The notes below the pieces were generated by a model. It saw nothing but the letters and a program-made list of their open reading frames with translations. It made no database searches and had not been told where the DNA came from. Positions 48,001 through 63,000 of a DNA stretch of 64,000 nucleotides are shown here, piece after piece. The position numbers and the translations under genes are program-made. The stretch's first letter is position 1, and the number at the start of each line of letters is the position of its first letter. The stretch comes from Antedon mediterranea (Eukaryota; Echinodermata; Crinoidea; Comatulida; Antedonidae), in NCBI RefSeq assembly GCF_964355755.1, contig NC_092680.1, forward strand, positions 255,001 through 319,000, written 5' to 3'.

Positions 48001-51000
48001 TTAAAAAAAATAATAAAAGCACAATTTTCATAGGAGTGGTAGGTATGCCGTGGGTATATTGTATTTGGTTAGGAGTGGTAGGTATGCCGTGGGTATATTG
48101 TATTTGGTTAATACTCACAGAGTGTAGTACTGTAAAGTGACAACTCCATCTGAGCCTTTGGTACGCACTACTGTAGCTCGTATCATCCCGTTTGAATCCG
48201 CCGAATACGATGCTTTATCGAACGAAAATTCACCTGGTTCTGTTGTCAAGACAACAAGAATAATAAAGGAAATACATTGATGCATACATAATATATGACA
48301 AGTTTTTAAAATAATCAATTATTTTCATCTTCTTTATGAATTCTAAACAAGGTTTCATTATATTTTTACTCCATTTAAAAAAAATATGCAATATTCACAT
48401 CAAATATAATCTTTATGATTACCAAGTCGATTAATAAGCGATAGTCTGCTGTTCACAGACTTTGCCAAAAATCAAGATCAAGTCATCTGAAAATTCAGAG
48501 TTTTCCAATCTCACATACTAACTGTAATATTATTTTATTTTAGAGTAATTGTTTAGCTCTGACTACACTATCAAACATTATGTGACAAAAAATGTGATGT
48601 GCCTATATATGGACATGATGTCAAAACACTACCATATTTGGGCACATCGCTACCATATTTAGGCACATCACATTTTTTTGTCAAACTAGTTTTATAGTGT
48701 AGACAGCTCTTTACAGTTAAGATAACAAATAACTAAAATAATAATAATAATTAAAATAAATGTGATTCATATGATTAAATATTCAAGTATTAAGTTTTAC
48801 CATCATCATCAATAATTGTAACTCTTGCTATACTTGGATCTCCTAGTCCCTCTACACTTTCACCTTCAGGATTTTTTAATATCACATAAAATTCCATATC
48901 ATTTTCATATTCATTGTCATTGATAATTGGTATTGAGATGGACTTTCGGCTTTCATCTTCTGCAAATGCCTGCAAAACAAATCATATTTATTTTTTAATT
49001 CTCATCATAAAAAATAATTAGAAGAACACTTGAAGTTTATTTCAGTTGGAATCATCTATTTATGAATTGATTACAAATTTACTTTATTGTTATTAACAAC
49101 ATTTTAAATATCCTGTGGACTATGCCGCCAATGTAAGGGAAATGTACAACCAGTAAGGCCTCTTAGCATTTTTAATCCTAAGTGAACTTTGCATGGATTT
49201 ATATCTAAGTTGTTACCACTATTATTCTCTTTTCTTGTAGAGCATCATCACGGCTGCTGCACAAAATTCATTCTATAGACATATATAGTAGAACTGACAC
49301 AACAAACCCTTGAATACAACAGTAAATAACATTTCACTCTATCAAGATGTTATTTCAATTCTTTATAATTAATGATCTAAGTATGAGCTCACTATGGCCA
49401 ACCATGATACATTTTTATCTTTAAACACAAGCCTGTTATTGTGACAAAATCGTTGTCTAAAAGGTTTTGAACGAAGGATCATATTTTTGATTGATGACAT
49501 TTAACATATAAAAATGTAAATCAATTTGTTGTGCTGTGTTCTTTATTATGTTTAATTTGTACATTTAATTTGTTCATTAAATTAGCTTTTGTGTTGTGTT
49601 GTTTTTATTCCAAATTGTCAAAAGGGCATAGTCTCCCTATAGTCCAATATCTACCATAAATTATTATAATGTCAATATTGGAGATTGAAACGTGAAAAAA
49701 AAAAGTTAATTATATTATTCACAATTATTTATTGACTAGCAAATAAACATAAAGGAATAAACAAATATATCAACACATAAGACAAGTAATAGTAAGACAT
49801 AAAGGAGACAATATTCACAAACAAACATAAGAGACAAAAACATTTGTAATAACAACGAACCAACATACAACAAATAATAATAAGTAATAGTAATGAAGAC
49901 ACCAAGGAGACAATTTTAATATGTGGGACAAAAATACAAAATCAATAGTTATTGGTTGATTTTTGAAAACAAGATAACTATGGCAACAAAGTAGTAGCAC
50001 ACACAGCCATTTTTGCTTTCTTGGTAATTAAATTTCATATATTGATCATGGCTATAAAACATATAGCCCAAGGCAAAGTATTCATACAAAGTGAACTTAT
50101 AAAAAAATATAGTTAGTAATTATCTTAATCATAAATGAAAATAAATATTGAGAAAAATTGATTAACAAAAAAAAACATAACAAAATTAAATCATAGTATG
50201 TAAATAATATCTAAAGATTACTAGAGATTAATATTATTATTATCATCATTATAGAGATTAGTAGATCATCTTATCATAGTGATCTATACCAGCAGTAGGG
50301 ATAGATACAATCAAATGAAATAAAAACTTGGTTACTCCATAGTAGTACTCTATTTGATTTGATGTCTTCTTCAGCTGAGCTGGTCACACTCAAACTTTGT
50401 ACTTTCACCTGGTACTATGTTGTTGTATAAAATGACTGTATATACTGAATTTTGACTTTAAATTTTACTTTCTTTTAAACAACCACCTAAAAAACCTAAT
50501 GAACTGTATATTGATTTTTAATTTTATTTTATGGTAAATTCTTCTGGGGCCCCAGACATTTTATGTTATGGTGACTCTTGTTGCTTTTGGGGTCTCAGGA
50601 TATGATGTCTCAGGACATGATGTCTCAGGACATGATGTCGAATAAATAAATGAAATGATAAAAGGTTTCATTTTGTCCCTTTGTACTGTGCAGAACCTTG
50701 TAACTCTGTCAATAGAAACATAAACTGTTGTGAGTGTGATAGAGAGTTGATTCTCTGCCTTGTTGACAATTCAATCCACTTAAAAACAAGCGTGGAGTTG
50801 TGGCTTGGTGGTTATGATGCTTGGCTGCCAATCCAAGGGTCCTGTCATGCAGGATTTTTTTCTAATGACAATTTACAACTCTACTCTCGAAGACTTGTAA
50901 TGAGATTTTGCTTATATAAATCATCTGGTGTATATGTTTGTCTTGTGAACAGGCTTTAATTACCACCTTTAAGAGAGATAGTGAATGAATTTGCTTATGG

Positions 51001-54000
51001 TTATCTAAGGCCTAAATATATAAACAAACAAACAATACGTTGTAACGTACTAATTTTCCTTGTGTATATTCATATTCTGTAGATTTTTTTGCTGACCCAT
51101 CTCTGGTTTCATACAACACTGACACCGCTCCTTTCACAATATCCGACTCCTCTTTTGTTTTGTCTTCTTCTCCAGGCTGGTACGAAACTGCTGAACCATT
51201 CATTTGAATCTGTGTTGGCAGAGTAAAGAAGTCAAAGTTCATTTCATAAAAATAGAAAATGTTAGATAACTATAAAAAAAAGAAGCAGAATAAATTCAAT
51301 TCATTTAAAAGAAATGTCAAAGAAAACATTTAAATAGCATTTAAAATACCAACTCCGATTTATGGATTTTTGAACAGACCATTCCATAGAAAAAAAAGAA
51401 AAAAATGTTTTCACTGAATTTAACCAAAAAATCCATTATTGTGCTTTGAATTTCAGTTTTATTCAAGTAAATAATTTTTATTTTGATCTAATTTAAGTCA
51501 AAGTGGAACTATGTAACATAAAAATGGCATATTCAACAAAACAATTTTTTTTAAATTAGCTTTAAGAATGAAAGATTACAAAAGATAGCAATATTGTTTG
51601 TTGCAATTTAGCCGAGTATACCATAGAATTATACAGCTTGCTTCTTTAAGACATACAGCTAATTAGAGGCTATATCAAGGAGCAAATAATTTCTCTATGG
51701 TTTTATCAGCCTATAGATTGTGACAGTTCTGTGGTACATATCATTTAGAAACCTGACCTGCACTGACGAGATCTAATAAGATCCAAACAGTACAGTCTGC
51801 AGATTGGATACATATATTATATATTAATTTTTTGGAGTATAATTTTTGAGAACATGACTCCTTAATTAGAGGATCAAGTCATGGTTTTTAAATGAATATA
51901 AACTAGATAGCATAATCAAGAAAGTGTACCCTCTGCAAGAAGCATTTAATTTACTCTTAAAGTCTTATGAAATTGATTAACTGTATTGTTTCGTGGGTTA
52001 AAGTACTATCAAACTAGTTTGACAAAGAAAGTGTGATGTGCCCAATATGGTAGTGATATGCCCAGGTACAGTATGGGCAAACCAACATTTTTTTGTCATA
52101 TAAAGTTTAATAGACAGAGCTTAAGGCGACGTTTTGACGTCAAACATGTTAAGTTTTTTTGTAAGATGACAAACAAATGAATATAAAGAGAATGCAATAG
52201 GTATTAAATTTTGCAATAATTATGATACAGTAGGCCAGAGCCAGTGCTATTTTCAGGAGGAAGATCATTAGAAAATGACAAATGGTTCTTGCAAAAGGTT
52301 AACGAAAAGTAGGTTTTTCAAAGGAAAAAACATAATATTTCTCTTTTTAAAAAAACAATTACATTTGCCACAGTGATTATAATGAACAAAGCTCAAAACC
52401 CTTCTATTAAAAAGTTTAATCAAAAGTCAAAATATCAGTTCTTTAAAGCGCCACTAACAGAGAGCAATAGCTTTCATTAAAAAATATTGTATTTTAATCC
52501 AAAAGAATTCAGATTTATAAAGGACAATTATGTACTAAAGAGAGACATAATATATTGGCTGTTATTACCGCAAAATAGTTTATTGGTTGTATGGCCAAGA
52601 CAGGCTAAAACTACTGTACATGTTTGGGTCGGGTGATTTTCATTCTTGAATGATAAGTAAAAACAGGACAGGATGAATGAAGAAATGTAAAAAAATAAAT
52701 AAAATCTTACCTGTGGACTGTTTAAAGGAGACTTCAATCTGTGAAAAGATAAACATAAATGTGAAAACTAATTTTAAAAATAAAAGAATTTATTTGTTCA
52801 AATTTGTCATTTAAGAACATTGCACCATCACTTCAGGTATCAGATTGTTCACATGTGGGTGATGCGTTTTCTAATTTGTGGGTGTATATGTGAGTTTTCT
52901 AATTTGTGGGTGTTTTCACATTTGTGGATTCAACATGGTTATACTATAGGCCCTGTACCCTATGTGAAGTTGAAACTTGGTGGTTAACAGGCTTGCCTTC
53001 CCAAACTTATGTTCCAGGGTTCTGACCTAGTAGTACCAGTAAAGTAATAGCTAGCCTCAACTGACGAGTTACTTGTGTAAAAAACGAAAAAATAAGTAAA
53101 TTAAAAAAAATGCAGTCTACTTTGTAATTAAGCAGATTTAATGGTGGCAATTTAACACATGGGAATCTACATTAGGATGATTGATTTTTCAGGCGTAAGT
53201 ATTAATTCTCAGACAAGCTATAAATTATTAAAATTGGTTTGTTGGTATGGGCAATGAAATAGCAATTATTCCGTATTTTATGATACTGTAAATAATTATA
53301 TGTACACTAATCTGTAGTCTAGCTTCTAGACTGATATTTGACTTCTATTAGTGCATACGATTATCCAGTTGACTGGTTTCAGCCGCATGCGATTGGCTAC
53401 TCACTCGATAGCGATACCATTATGTAACTTTGCCAGGCAACTTGATCTAGGCTAATTCTGTTTTCCAAGACTTGAGAGTTGTCCCCATTAATTAATCAAA
53501 ATCATACAAATGATGTAAAGCTAATTTAAATGATCTTTTGGTCTAAATTAGTATGTATATCTCTCTCAAAAAATGTTACTTTTGTCGTGAAATGAATGTT
53601 CAATTTTGTTATTGTTGGATTTCACGCAAGGTGTTGTACGCAAAATTTTTAAAATTTAATATTGAATGACCAGTGACACGACATCTATTCTCCCTGCAAT
53701 TTGTAGCTTCTTGTGACATGTCAGACAAGAGATACAGCGAATTTTCATGAATTCTGGGGGGTTTTTTTTACATAATAATTTAATTTATTGTTCCACCCTT
53801 GCCTTTGTTTGCTGCTCATGCATCGCCTGAAGCGATATCTAGGAACGTTACATCTAGTTTAATATGGCTTATTACAGAGCAGTAAATTATGCTATAATTT
53901 ACTGTCCTATCAAATAACAGATAAACAAATATACCTTTTGAATAGATATCTAGTGTATCTGATGTGCAAACAATACTGTAATAGAAACATTATCCACTGT

Positions 54001-57000
54001 AGAACATTGACAAGGCAATTCATTCAAATCGTGTTTTATTGGTCTTCTAAAACCAGAGAAGGAGCGCTTGTTGCTTTCTTAATAAACGACTAGGAAAGTT
54101 CACCCATATCAACATGTTATTGGCACTGATACAAAAACGTACGTTCAATAAAATTATTATTAATTTAAAGAAACTAGATGGTACGCTCGCTTCGCTCGCG
54201 TACCATCTAGGTCGTGCCCACAGATGGTTCTCGAATACATAATAATTTCAGCGTTAAAAAACTGGCGATTTCAAATGTACGTACCGCAGGACAATAATAC
54301 ATGTCGTTTACAGGAACGAATAAATAGACACTGTGATTTATGTACTCAACTAAAATTAGCACCCTGGGAATTACTTCCGAAAGAGAAACTTGTCACAAAA
54401 TGAGACCAATTGTTTAAGTCAAATTTAAACAAACTAAATTTGTGTTTTGTATGTAACATTAGGGTTGAGGGATGGGGAAGAGGATGGGTGCAAAGGGGAA
54501 CACTTTTTAAATATATTCTTTATCCATTTAGTAACGAAATATTAATTGTTTTCATGTTTTACAAATAATATACCACTACACACAGTAAAACATTGCGATT
54601 TAATACTTTGTTGAAACTATCACCGTCGATTGAAATAGTACAGTACATGTAACGCTACATCACTACGACGTGAATATGTTTATATAATGTAAAACAATTT
54701 GTGAAAACCACCTCTATTCGGGGAAAATCATAAATTCGATTTAATCGTCAATAAATATTAAATTATCTAACTCAACTTAATTAGTAGGCCTAATGGTTTT
54801 CAATTGTTTCTTAGAGCCAATTCATACTTAAGTTGGTTCCTACCCAACCCACCAAAGTTGTTCTGCGTTTAGGGAATGTGATGTACCGTAGGCCTATCCT
54901 CTACTGGTTTTACAACGCTACTCATGCCAGTGAGGGAAGGGTGATGATGTGGGTGGTTTAACTGCAATAATAAAGATGTGTACATAATATACGGCGAGTG
55001 AAAACGCTAGCTCATTATCCGTTTAAAAAAAAATTATATCCAACCTCTGCAGCACAGATTGAAAAAAAAAATGGATCGAATTTCTGTTATGAGTATACAG
55101 TAGTTGCCTTTACGACGCCTGAGGGAATAGACGCTTGTGGAACAGAGATTGGAATGTTCCATTCATCGCAAATCAATACATTTGTATAACGTATTTTAAA
55201 TCTATCAAAATAGTATTTTTTAAAGAAAATCGGCCTGTCTTCAACATTATGATGCTGTACTCGAGCTGTTCAACCGGTTTTCAGCCATTAAAAACAATTA
55301 TCGTAGGAGGAGATAGGAAAATGCGAAGCATCCTCGCATTATTGTCTGCGGGTATTTATCAAGACGGACATCCATTAGACAGTGTATACCACGATCGAAA
55401 AACACCCCTATTTGGGGCAAATCGTTGAACCTAAATTCGTTTTAATCGTCAATAACTAATTATCTAACTCAATTTAATTAGTAAACAGGGTTACATCAGG
55501 TGGTTAAAATCAGTACCGAAAGTACGAACCAACTTTATATACCATCGAGTAAACATTCTAGAAATAACGCGCGATTTACCGAATTTTGCCCTTACGTAAA
55601 TTTATATATAGATGATAACAACTGACCAAAATAAAAATATTTGGAATGACAGAGAGTCTGCTGTAAACAAAGTGCTTTGAGCATAGCTGCATATACAGTA
55701 ATATTACCCTTAGGAACATCCATATAAGTATTCCCTCTATGGACAGATTAGTGACTTATAGCAAAAGTTACAGTTGTAAATTATAGTATATAGTTAGTCA
55801 TTCTCAATTGATGTACATGTACCGTATTATGAAATGATGTTATCCACTGTATATCTTACAAAACAGTTTGTGCATGTTTTTATTTTCATAAATATTTATT
55901 TTTTTATTTATTTATTTATTCCTTTTAATGAAACATAAAAAGGGAGCACTGATGAGAGACAAGTGCTGTCAAACTATTGCCAAAGCACATGTCTCTCCAA
56001 CCCAAAGGGCGTGTCTCTCCAACCCAAAGGGCGTGTCTATCCAACCCAAAGGGCGTGTCTCTCCAACTATATTATTGGTTTCCGTCCAAAAAATATAAAT
56101 ATGCACGCTTTATTCTGAAATTTACTAACTGTTTAAAGGAATATGTTATAATTAGATTATATATATCTCAATATAATTCTAATGCATTCCTAAAATCAAC
56201 TCACCTGAGGACGTTACCATGACAGAGAATAGAAGATAGATAATCAATAGAATTATAAAAAAACTGATCAATTAACACAATAGGAACAATGGTTGATAGA
56301 GATACAATGACAGAATATGTAGAAGTCTGATGATCCTCTGTAAGACAACTTTATAGAACTGCCATTTTCTTATTCTTTTTGTATTTTATATGACTTTTAT
56401 CTTACTGAAATAAATTTTAAGACAAAATAATTATTTATTGATTTCAGAATGAAAAAAAAACAAGTTGTCATGATGTTTTTGTTGTCGTCATGATGTTGTT
56501 TCCAATTTTATTACTGTGTTTATGAATATTGGACAATACAAGATTTTTAATTTGTAATTTTTGAATTTAGGCTATGTGGGAGAGGATTCAAATTAATTTA
56601 TTCTATATAGCAATGCTAGATTGAAGTACATATAATAATAGTTGCTATTTGTATGATGGTAAGTTGCTGTTGGAAAGGCAATAGACCGATTGCAGCCATG
56701 CAATACATTTTTATGATAAATAATTAGTAAATAAGGATGGTCATTTCACTTTAATCTATTTTGTATCAAAAGCTCTCCCATAAATCAACATTTCTTTTTG
56801 TGCCAGAAACATAATTAGAACCAAAGAGTTAGTTTATACTCTTTATTCGCGAAGTGACAGGTTTTTTATTAATTGCATCAATGAAATGTCACTATATGAA
56901 TACACAGTTGAGTGTTGTTTAAAGTAGCGACATGTTGACACACTCAATTAATAATGATATAGGCATACAGTACTCTTAATTATTCACAAATGTCAAAAAA

Positions 57001-60000
57001 AGATACTTCAACTGAATTAAACCAAATCAATTTGATATTGGTGACACATCATTCAGTAGTCAATGTAATATGGTTTATAGTAGACAAATAGAAATACACT
57101 GTTTGATGACAGATCAGTGAAGTGGAGGCCTGAAGCCATATCAACTGAGGACATTATGTTGACTGTATTGTATGCTATGAAGTGCATACAGAAAACAATT
57201 ACTGGAAACAAGTTTAAACAGCAAGATGTGTTCCATGCAATTGCATTGAGTTGACTGTCCTCTACTGCAATAGGATCTTGATAGAGTGTATATTAAGGGT
57301 AAGGAAAATTTAAGCGTTGACAAAATCAAGAAGGTGTTGTAGGAGGTGATTGCCTTCCAATTCTAGTACATAAACTAATAAAGAAGCTTGCCATCAAAGA
57401 TCTACTGTACAATTCATTACACTATTGAAGAGAATGCCCTATTTCACTAACATTAGGACATTATACCAATGTTCAGTTGTTTTTTATTACTAGTAGTATT
57501 ACCTAATAGTGTCATATTTAACCTTGTTAAAAATTGTGAACATTTGAACTATATTTTAACCGATTAATTACAATCAATTCACCTGAACCATAAACCCTAA
57601 AACAAGATTCAAAGGATATTGCATCTATAGTTTTGTGCATTAAGTGCATGAAATATGTGTAGCAGTGCTTAACTGTACTGTATTGATAACATGTCACTAG
57701 TTTTCATACAAACACTATGAGTCACATACGCCATCCTGAAATTAGCACTTTGCCTACACATTGATTGATAATCTACAGAGCTTATTGACATTTGGAATTA
57801 AACTAATTTCTCTCTGTTCAAACATTTTTTTCATTCTAATATTGGACTTAGCATATCGAGCCTATCTGTACTATATTAACTGTATCCTTTCAAGATGCTA
57901 TACTCTCATTGCCTTGTTCTTCGGATTGGATGTAAAGCCTTTGGTTCTGTGTACGTAGTGCATTTTTAAGAACTTGGTACACTATTCATGGTCCCTAAGA
58001 GTAGGGACCATGGAGGGTCTAATCCGAATTCCCTCAGTTTGAGGACAAATATAAATACCAAATTTCTCCATGAATTTACCGATACCAATTCTTCTCTCAA
58101 CAGTAAAATCAAATCAGTGTAACTAACCACCCATATACACGTTTCATCCTCACATCAGCAGAAACTTAGCAAAGAGAAAGAGATTCAAAATAGTTGTGAC
58201 TTCGCGAGTGGTGTGATGGAAAGTATGATTGTAAGGCTTCAGGCTAGTGCATTCTATTTTGTTGGTTTACCGCTTACCATTACCGCTCATCTATGTAAAT
58301 TGGCCTTAAATCTCATAAGAGATATGAGTTTGAAAGCATGTCATCATGTGATTGTCGAGTCATGTGCTTTTTGTTGGATGTGTGTTAAAATAAATAATGC
58401 AACAAAATGTAATAATCAACTGTAGCACAATTAGTTCTCTGCCATTACTTCAACAGTCACAAACAGGAAACAGTTGTCAAAGCCTGAATGCACACAATAA
58501 TGTTAGAACACTATCATACTCAGTTTTGACCAGTCAGGTTTATTCCGGATTTTATTCCCATTCATCATGATGGCATGTTGTGAAATCATGAATAAAAACT
58601 TTGAGTGGTGGAAAGAATAATAGCAACAAAAAAAAGATTTTTACAAGTTTCAATCAAATAAGGATTATCCACAAGTCAACTCAAATACATTTGTTGATAT
58701 TAAATCCTAGAAACTTGTGGGGGTGTGTGGGGGAGATTAATTAATTGCTATCATTATTATTAGTAGTGACAACTTACTTAACCTTTTATAAATCCTACAA
58801 ACAAAAAATATAGCTTATTGAAAATGAAAATTAAGAAAAAATGTTAAAAAATTAATGAAGTGAGAACACTAAAGATACAGTAAATCCACAAAAAGAAAGA
58901 ATAAAAAATCAAGAAAAAAAGAGTTTCCAGAAGAAAATAAATTTAAAGAAAAAACTGAATCTAAATTGAAAATATTGAAATACAAGCAATAATTAAACAA
59001 TATGAGTATGCCAATAAGAAGAAGATCTGTAGCTCAGTTGGGTGTCAATTTGTGCATCAAACAGTGGCTGGTGAATCTGTAGATGGTTTAAAATCTTCCT
59101 AGAATATAAACAACGAGCAGAATACATTTTTCATGTGTTGATAACAACAAAGTACACTGTACCTGCACAAGGAGCTAATTGCCTTTTAGTCTATGAAAAA
59201 TTCATACATTTTCAATTGATAGGTTTGGATTCGTTATGTATCAAGATTACCTACTCAAAATAAAAGAGTCTCCCTCCCTTGAGGTATATATAATTGGGCT
59301 ACAAGAGTCTCCCTCCCTTGAGGTATATATAATTGGGCTACAAGAGTCTCCCTCCCTGGTACATATAATTGGGCTACAAGAGTCTCCCTCCCTTGAGGTA
59401 CATATAATTGGGCTACTTTCATTAAATTCTAAATATTTATAAAATTAGAGTTATTAACACATACTGTAAATGCTTTATATAACTGATGCCCTTACCTACA
59501 CAAATATTATTTTGTTATATTTTGCGTTCAATGACATTCACAAGATGAGAGATAACACATGGTTTATAAAGTCTCTACAACATTCCTAATGATTTTTACT
59601 GAATTAAAAACTGATTTAATTATCAATCTAAGTTACTTTTAAAGTCTGAATATGTTTTAGAATTTTTAGTAAAAGGATTTAATAATTATATGTAGTTCTA
59701 GAATGTTAGTAAGTGCAATTCTTCTATGTTAATATCCTTTTATGTACAGTGTGTTAGTGTCACTTTTTTGGATTTATTTCTGTCTAGCTGTTATGGTAAT
59801 AGTTTGTAACATCCAATTTTATACATGATAGTTTTTTTAATATACTAATTGCATTAAAGAATATTTGAAAGATGTTGTTTTTTGGTTTTTATCTTTAATT
59901 TCAACTCTTGTACTGTAGGGCCTATACTAAACTAAATATTGTATTGTTATGTGGTCGAACCTTTTCTACAAAAATCTATTCCAAAAGAGAGAAGCAATCA

Positions 60001-63000
60001 GTTTTGGTTCGGAAAGTTGGCATGACTGGTGCTACAGTGTTGGGTGGTAACGATATACTACACACTTTCAGAGGGCCTATATATGTCAGAGTCTGGGAAA
60101 GACTGTGGGGCCTGTATATAATACTGAGCCAGGATAAATAGAGATTTATTTTATAATATCTCTTTTTATTTTCACAGAAACAGTAAATCATAACAATATC
60201 ATTAACTACAACTAGACATTTATTTATTTAAGTTATGATTTTTTATTTTACATCGTCATACATAAACTTCCTAAAGATCGTCAAAAGTGTGCTTAATTTG
60301 TTTCCAATTGATGTACTTACGGCGGCTTCCGATGAAAAAGTATGTCAATATCAAGTTTGCCCGCACTCTCCAGGACAGAATAGCTTTGTGACGCAAATGT
60401 AAATTTTCCAACTAAGCTGGAAGCTGAAACAAACAAATGAAATATAAATAGAAAAATATAACTAATAATATTATGTGCATAATAATGATGATGAAGATGA
60501 TATTTCTATTTATAGACTTGTATTACCGTTTTAACATTTTACGCTCTGTATTTTCCTGCTATGTTTTTTTTTAATGAATATAATAATAATGAAATAACTT
60601 TTTTTAGGTTTACAGCTCAGCTACTGTACAGTATGTATATATTTATATATTTTTATATTTATACATTAATTGTATGTTGTTGTTATGTTGTTAACGTTTT
60701 CCGTCTTCCGACATTACGCTTTCCACAATTTGTTTCCATTTTTTTCTGTTTATGGCAGGATGGTTTGATTAATTGTATAATGTAATAATAATTAAACTAG
60801 CCACATTGTTCAGATCCAATATTTTAATTTATTAGTGTGTAAATTATATATGTTTTTTAATAATATGAATATTTATAAGAAATAATATTTGACTATTACA
60901 CATGCTTTTATTAGTATAATGGAATATAAGGCTTTTAGATCTCTAATTAGTGTGAAATCTATATATAAATTCAACAACATACTGTGAAGATATATTCTCT
61001 GTAGAGTATCGTATCTAAGTAATTTAGTATATTGAGTTGAATTGAAAAAAGGCTTGTATTCAGCAAATACTAATTTAACCTTGTACACCAAAGCAACTAC
61101 AACCCGATGCAAATTACACTGTAAAATAGATCATGTAATCACTAATTTATCTATTAATGTACCACAAAGAAGGTATGTAAGTCTCATTGTGGACTTATGT
61201 ATTTCATTCACACAAGTTGATTGTATAAAGCAGAGATCAATTTACTATATACTGTATATGAGATATATACCATAAATGCTCCAGGGTTTTGTTTTAGGAG
61301 TTTATTTGAGTTTAATCTTTTGGGTATATTATGGTAACACATGAAATCAAATAAATTCAAATCTTATAAACATGCTTGGTCAATTCTTGGTAGATCATAA
61401 GTCAAGGAATTCTACTACAAATAGAAATTTCTTACAATACATTGCATGTAGTATATTTATTCAAGGAAAATATTAATTTATTTGGGTGGGGCATTCATTT
61501 ACAATCAATGTTCAATGGGGGCGCTTATTCGAGAAGGAGTTTATTCAAAGTGTGGCGTTTATTACAATATGGTAAATATGTATATCAAACACAACAGGGT
61601 TTTTATTATACTTACTTAGACTTTCTAATCTTTACAGATTTTATTTTTGTTTTGTCTTTAATATTAACTAACACTAACCTTCGTAGTCCTTGATTGACAC
61701 CGAAGTGTTTAAGGTGACTAAATATTTTGAAACCAAACTAAATGCCATACCTGGAGGGAATTCAGTCTGGCAGCGACTCTGTATATTCTGAACCTTTTCC
61801 ACCAATGCCAGCATTCGAGGGGGACCGGTTGGACGGACGAGAGAACGCTTACCACCAAGTAAGGAACGTACTGCTGCATGTCGGAATCTATGCAATAGTA
61901 ATAGTCAATTAACAAAAAATCTACAATAAATATAAAATTCAGATGGTTTTTAAATAGCTTCGGCATAAATCTGGCAATTTTAGAATTACATGCTACATGT
62001 GCACCTGGCTGTGTACAACAGACTATAACTGTCATCTATAGGGCTTAGCTCTTATTCTTCTATGCCTGAGATACTATTTAGGCTAGATACAAATTAGGTG
62101 GCTAAAATCAGTACTGAAAGTATGCAAACTTTCAATACCATTGAGTAATTTTTCTAGATTTTTTATTTGATTTTCCGAATTTTGCCCTTATGTCTATTTT
62201 TACATACATATATAAAAAAACATATCATAAATTTAGGTATTTTCATACTTTTTGAACAATTGCTTGTTAATAATCTTAAGACATCAAAGAGCATACACTC
62301 CATTCTAAGTTTGAATTGACTTACTTCGCTCTAGCAAATGTTGTGCGGCCATCATCTGCTTTCAGTAAACGGCAGTCTTCGTCGCCCAATTCAACATCTC
62401 TCGTCATTCTTAAAGAGAACAATTTGATTATATATACTTAAAAATTTGATGTTGGCTTCATAAGCAAGGTTACAATGTAACTTAATTTGCATAATAAGTT
62501 TATGTAAATTAATATGCCGGTAACTTTATTTGCATAACAGGTTTATGCAAATTATAATGAACACATGAACAGTGATTATCAAATCCCAACCTTATAATTA
62601 TGTCAAAATTAAATTAATTATCAATGTACATGGCTACTATCCTTAAGCCATTACTCTATGCTATAATTAAAGGAAATCAAATTGATTACAGCAAAGTATG
62701 TGTCAAGGAATAACATTATAATTTAACTGTTGGGTTGAACGTTCTGAGACAACAAATATTTTTTTGTTGAATATGCCATTTTAAATGTCACATAATAGTT
62801 ATTCACTTCAACCAAAAATTGGATCGAGAAAAATCTATGGAAGTGATTACTTTATTAAAACTGCGAAATGGCCAATTCAAAGTTCTTAATTTTTCATGTT
62901 TTTTTTTTGTGATAATGCATTTACTTTATTTCAGAGTTGGCCTCACAAACGTGTAGAATTGCGATTGCCTAAAGGAAGGTATTACAACAACAGATCTATC

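Noticed and set aside
56206-56270. Possible extra SLC8 exon before the donor-like CAGGTGAGTT (minus strand)
   Set aside because: Any exon using the nearest upstream AG has a length that breaks the phase between 60321-60423 and 52711-52738, and the encoded text is not Calx-beta-like.
59908-60141. 77-codon plus-strand frame between SLC8 exons
   Set aside because: No homology, no splice or promoter context, and a length common by chance in this AT-rich DNA.
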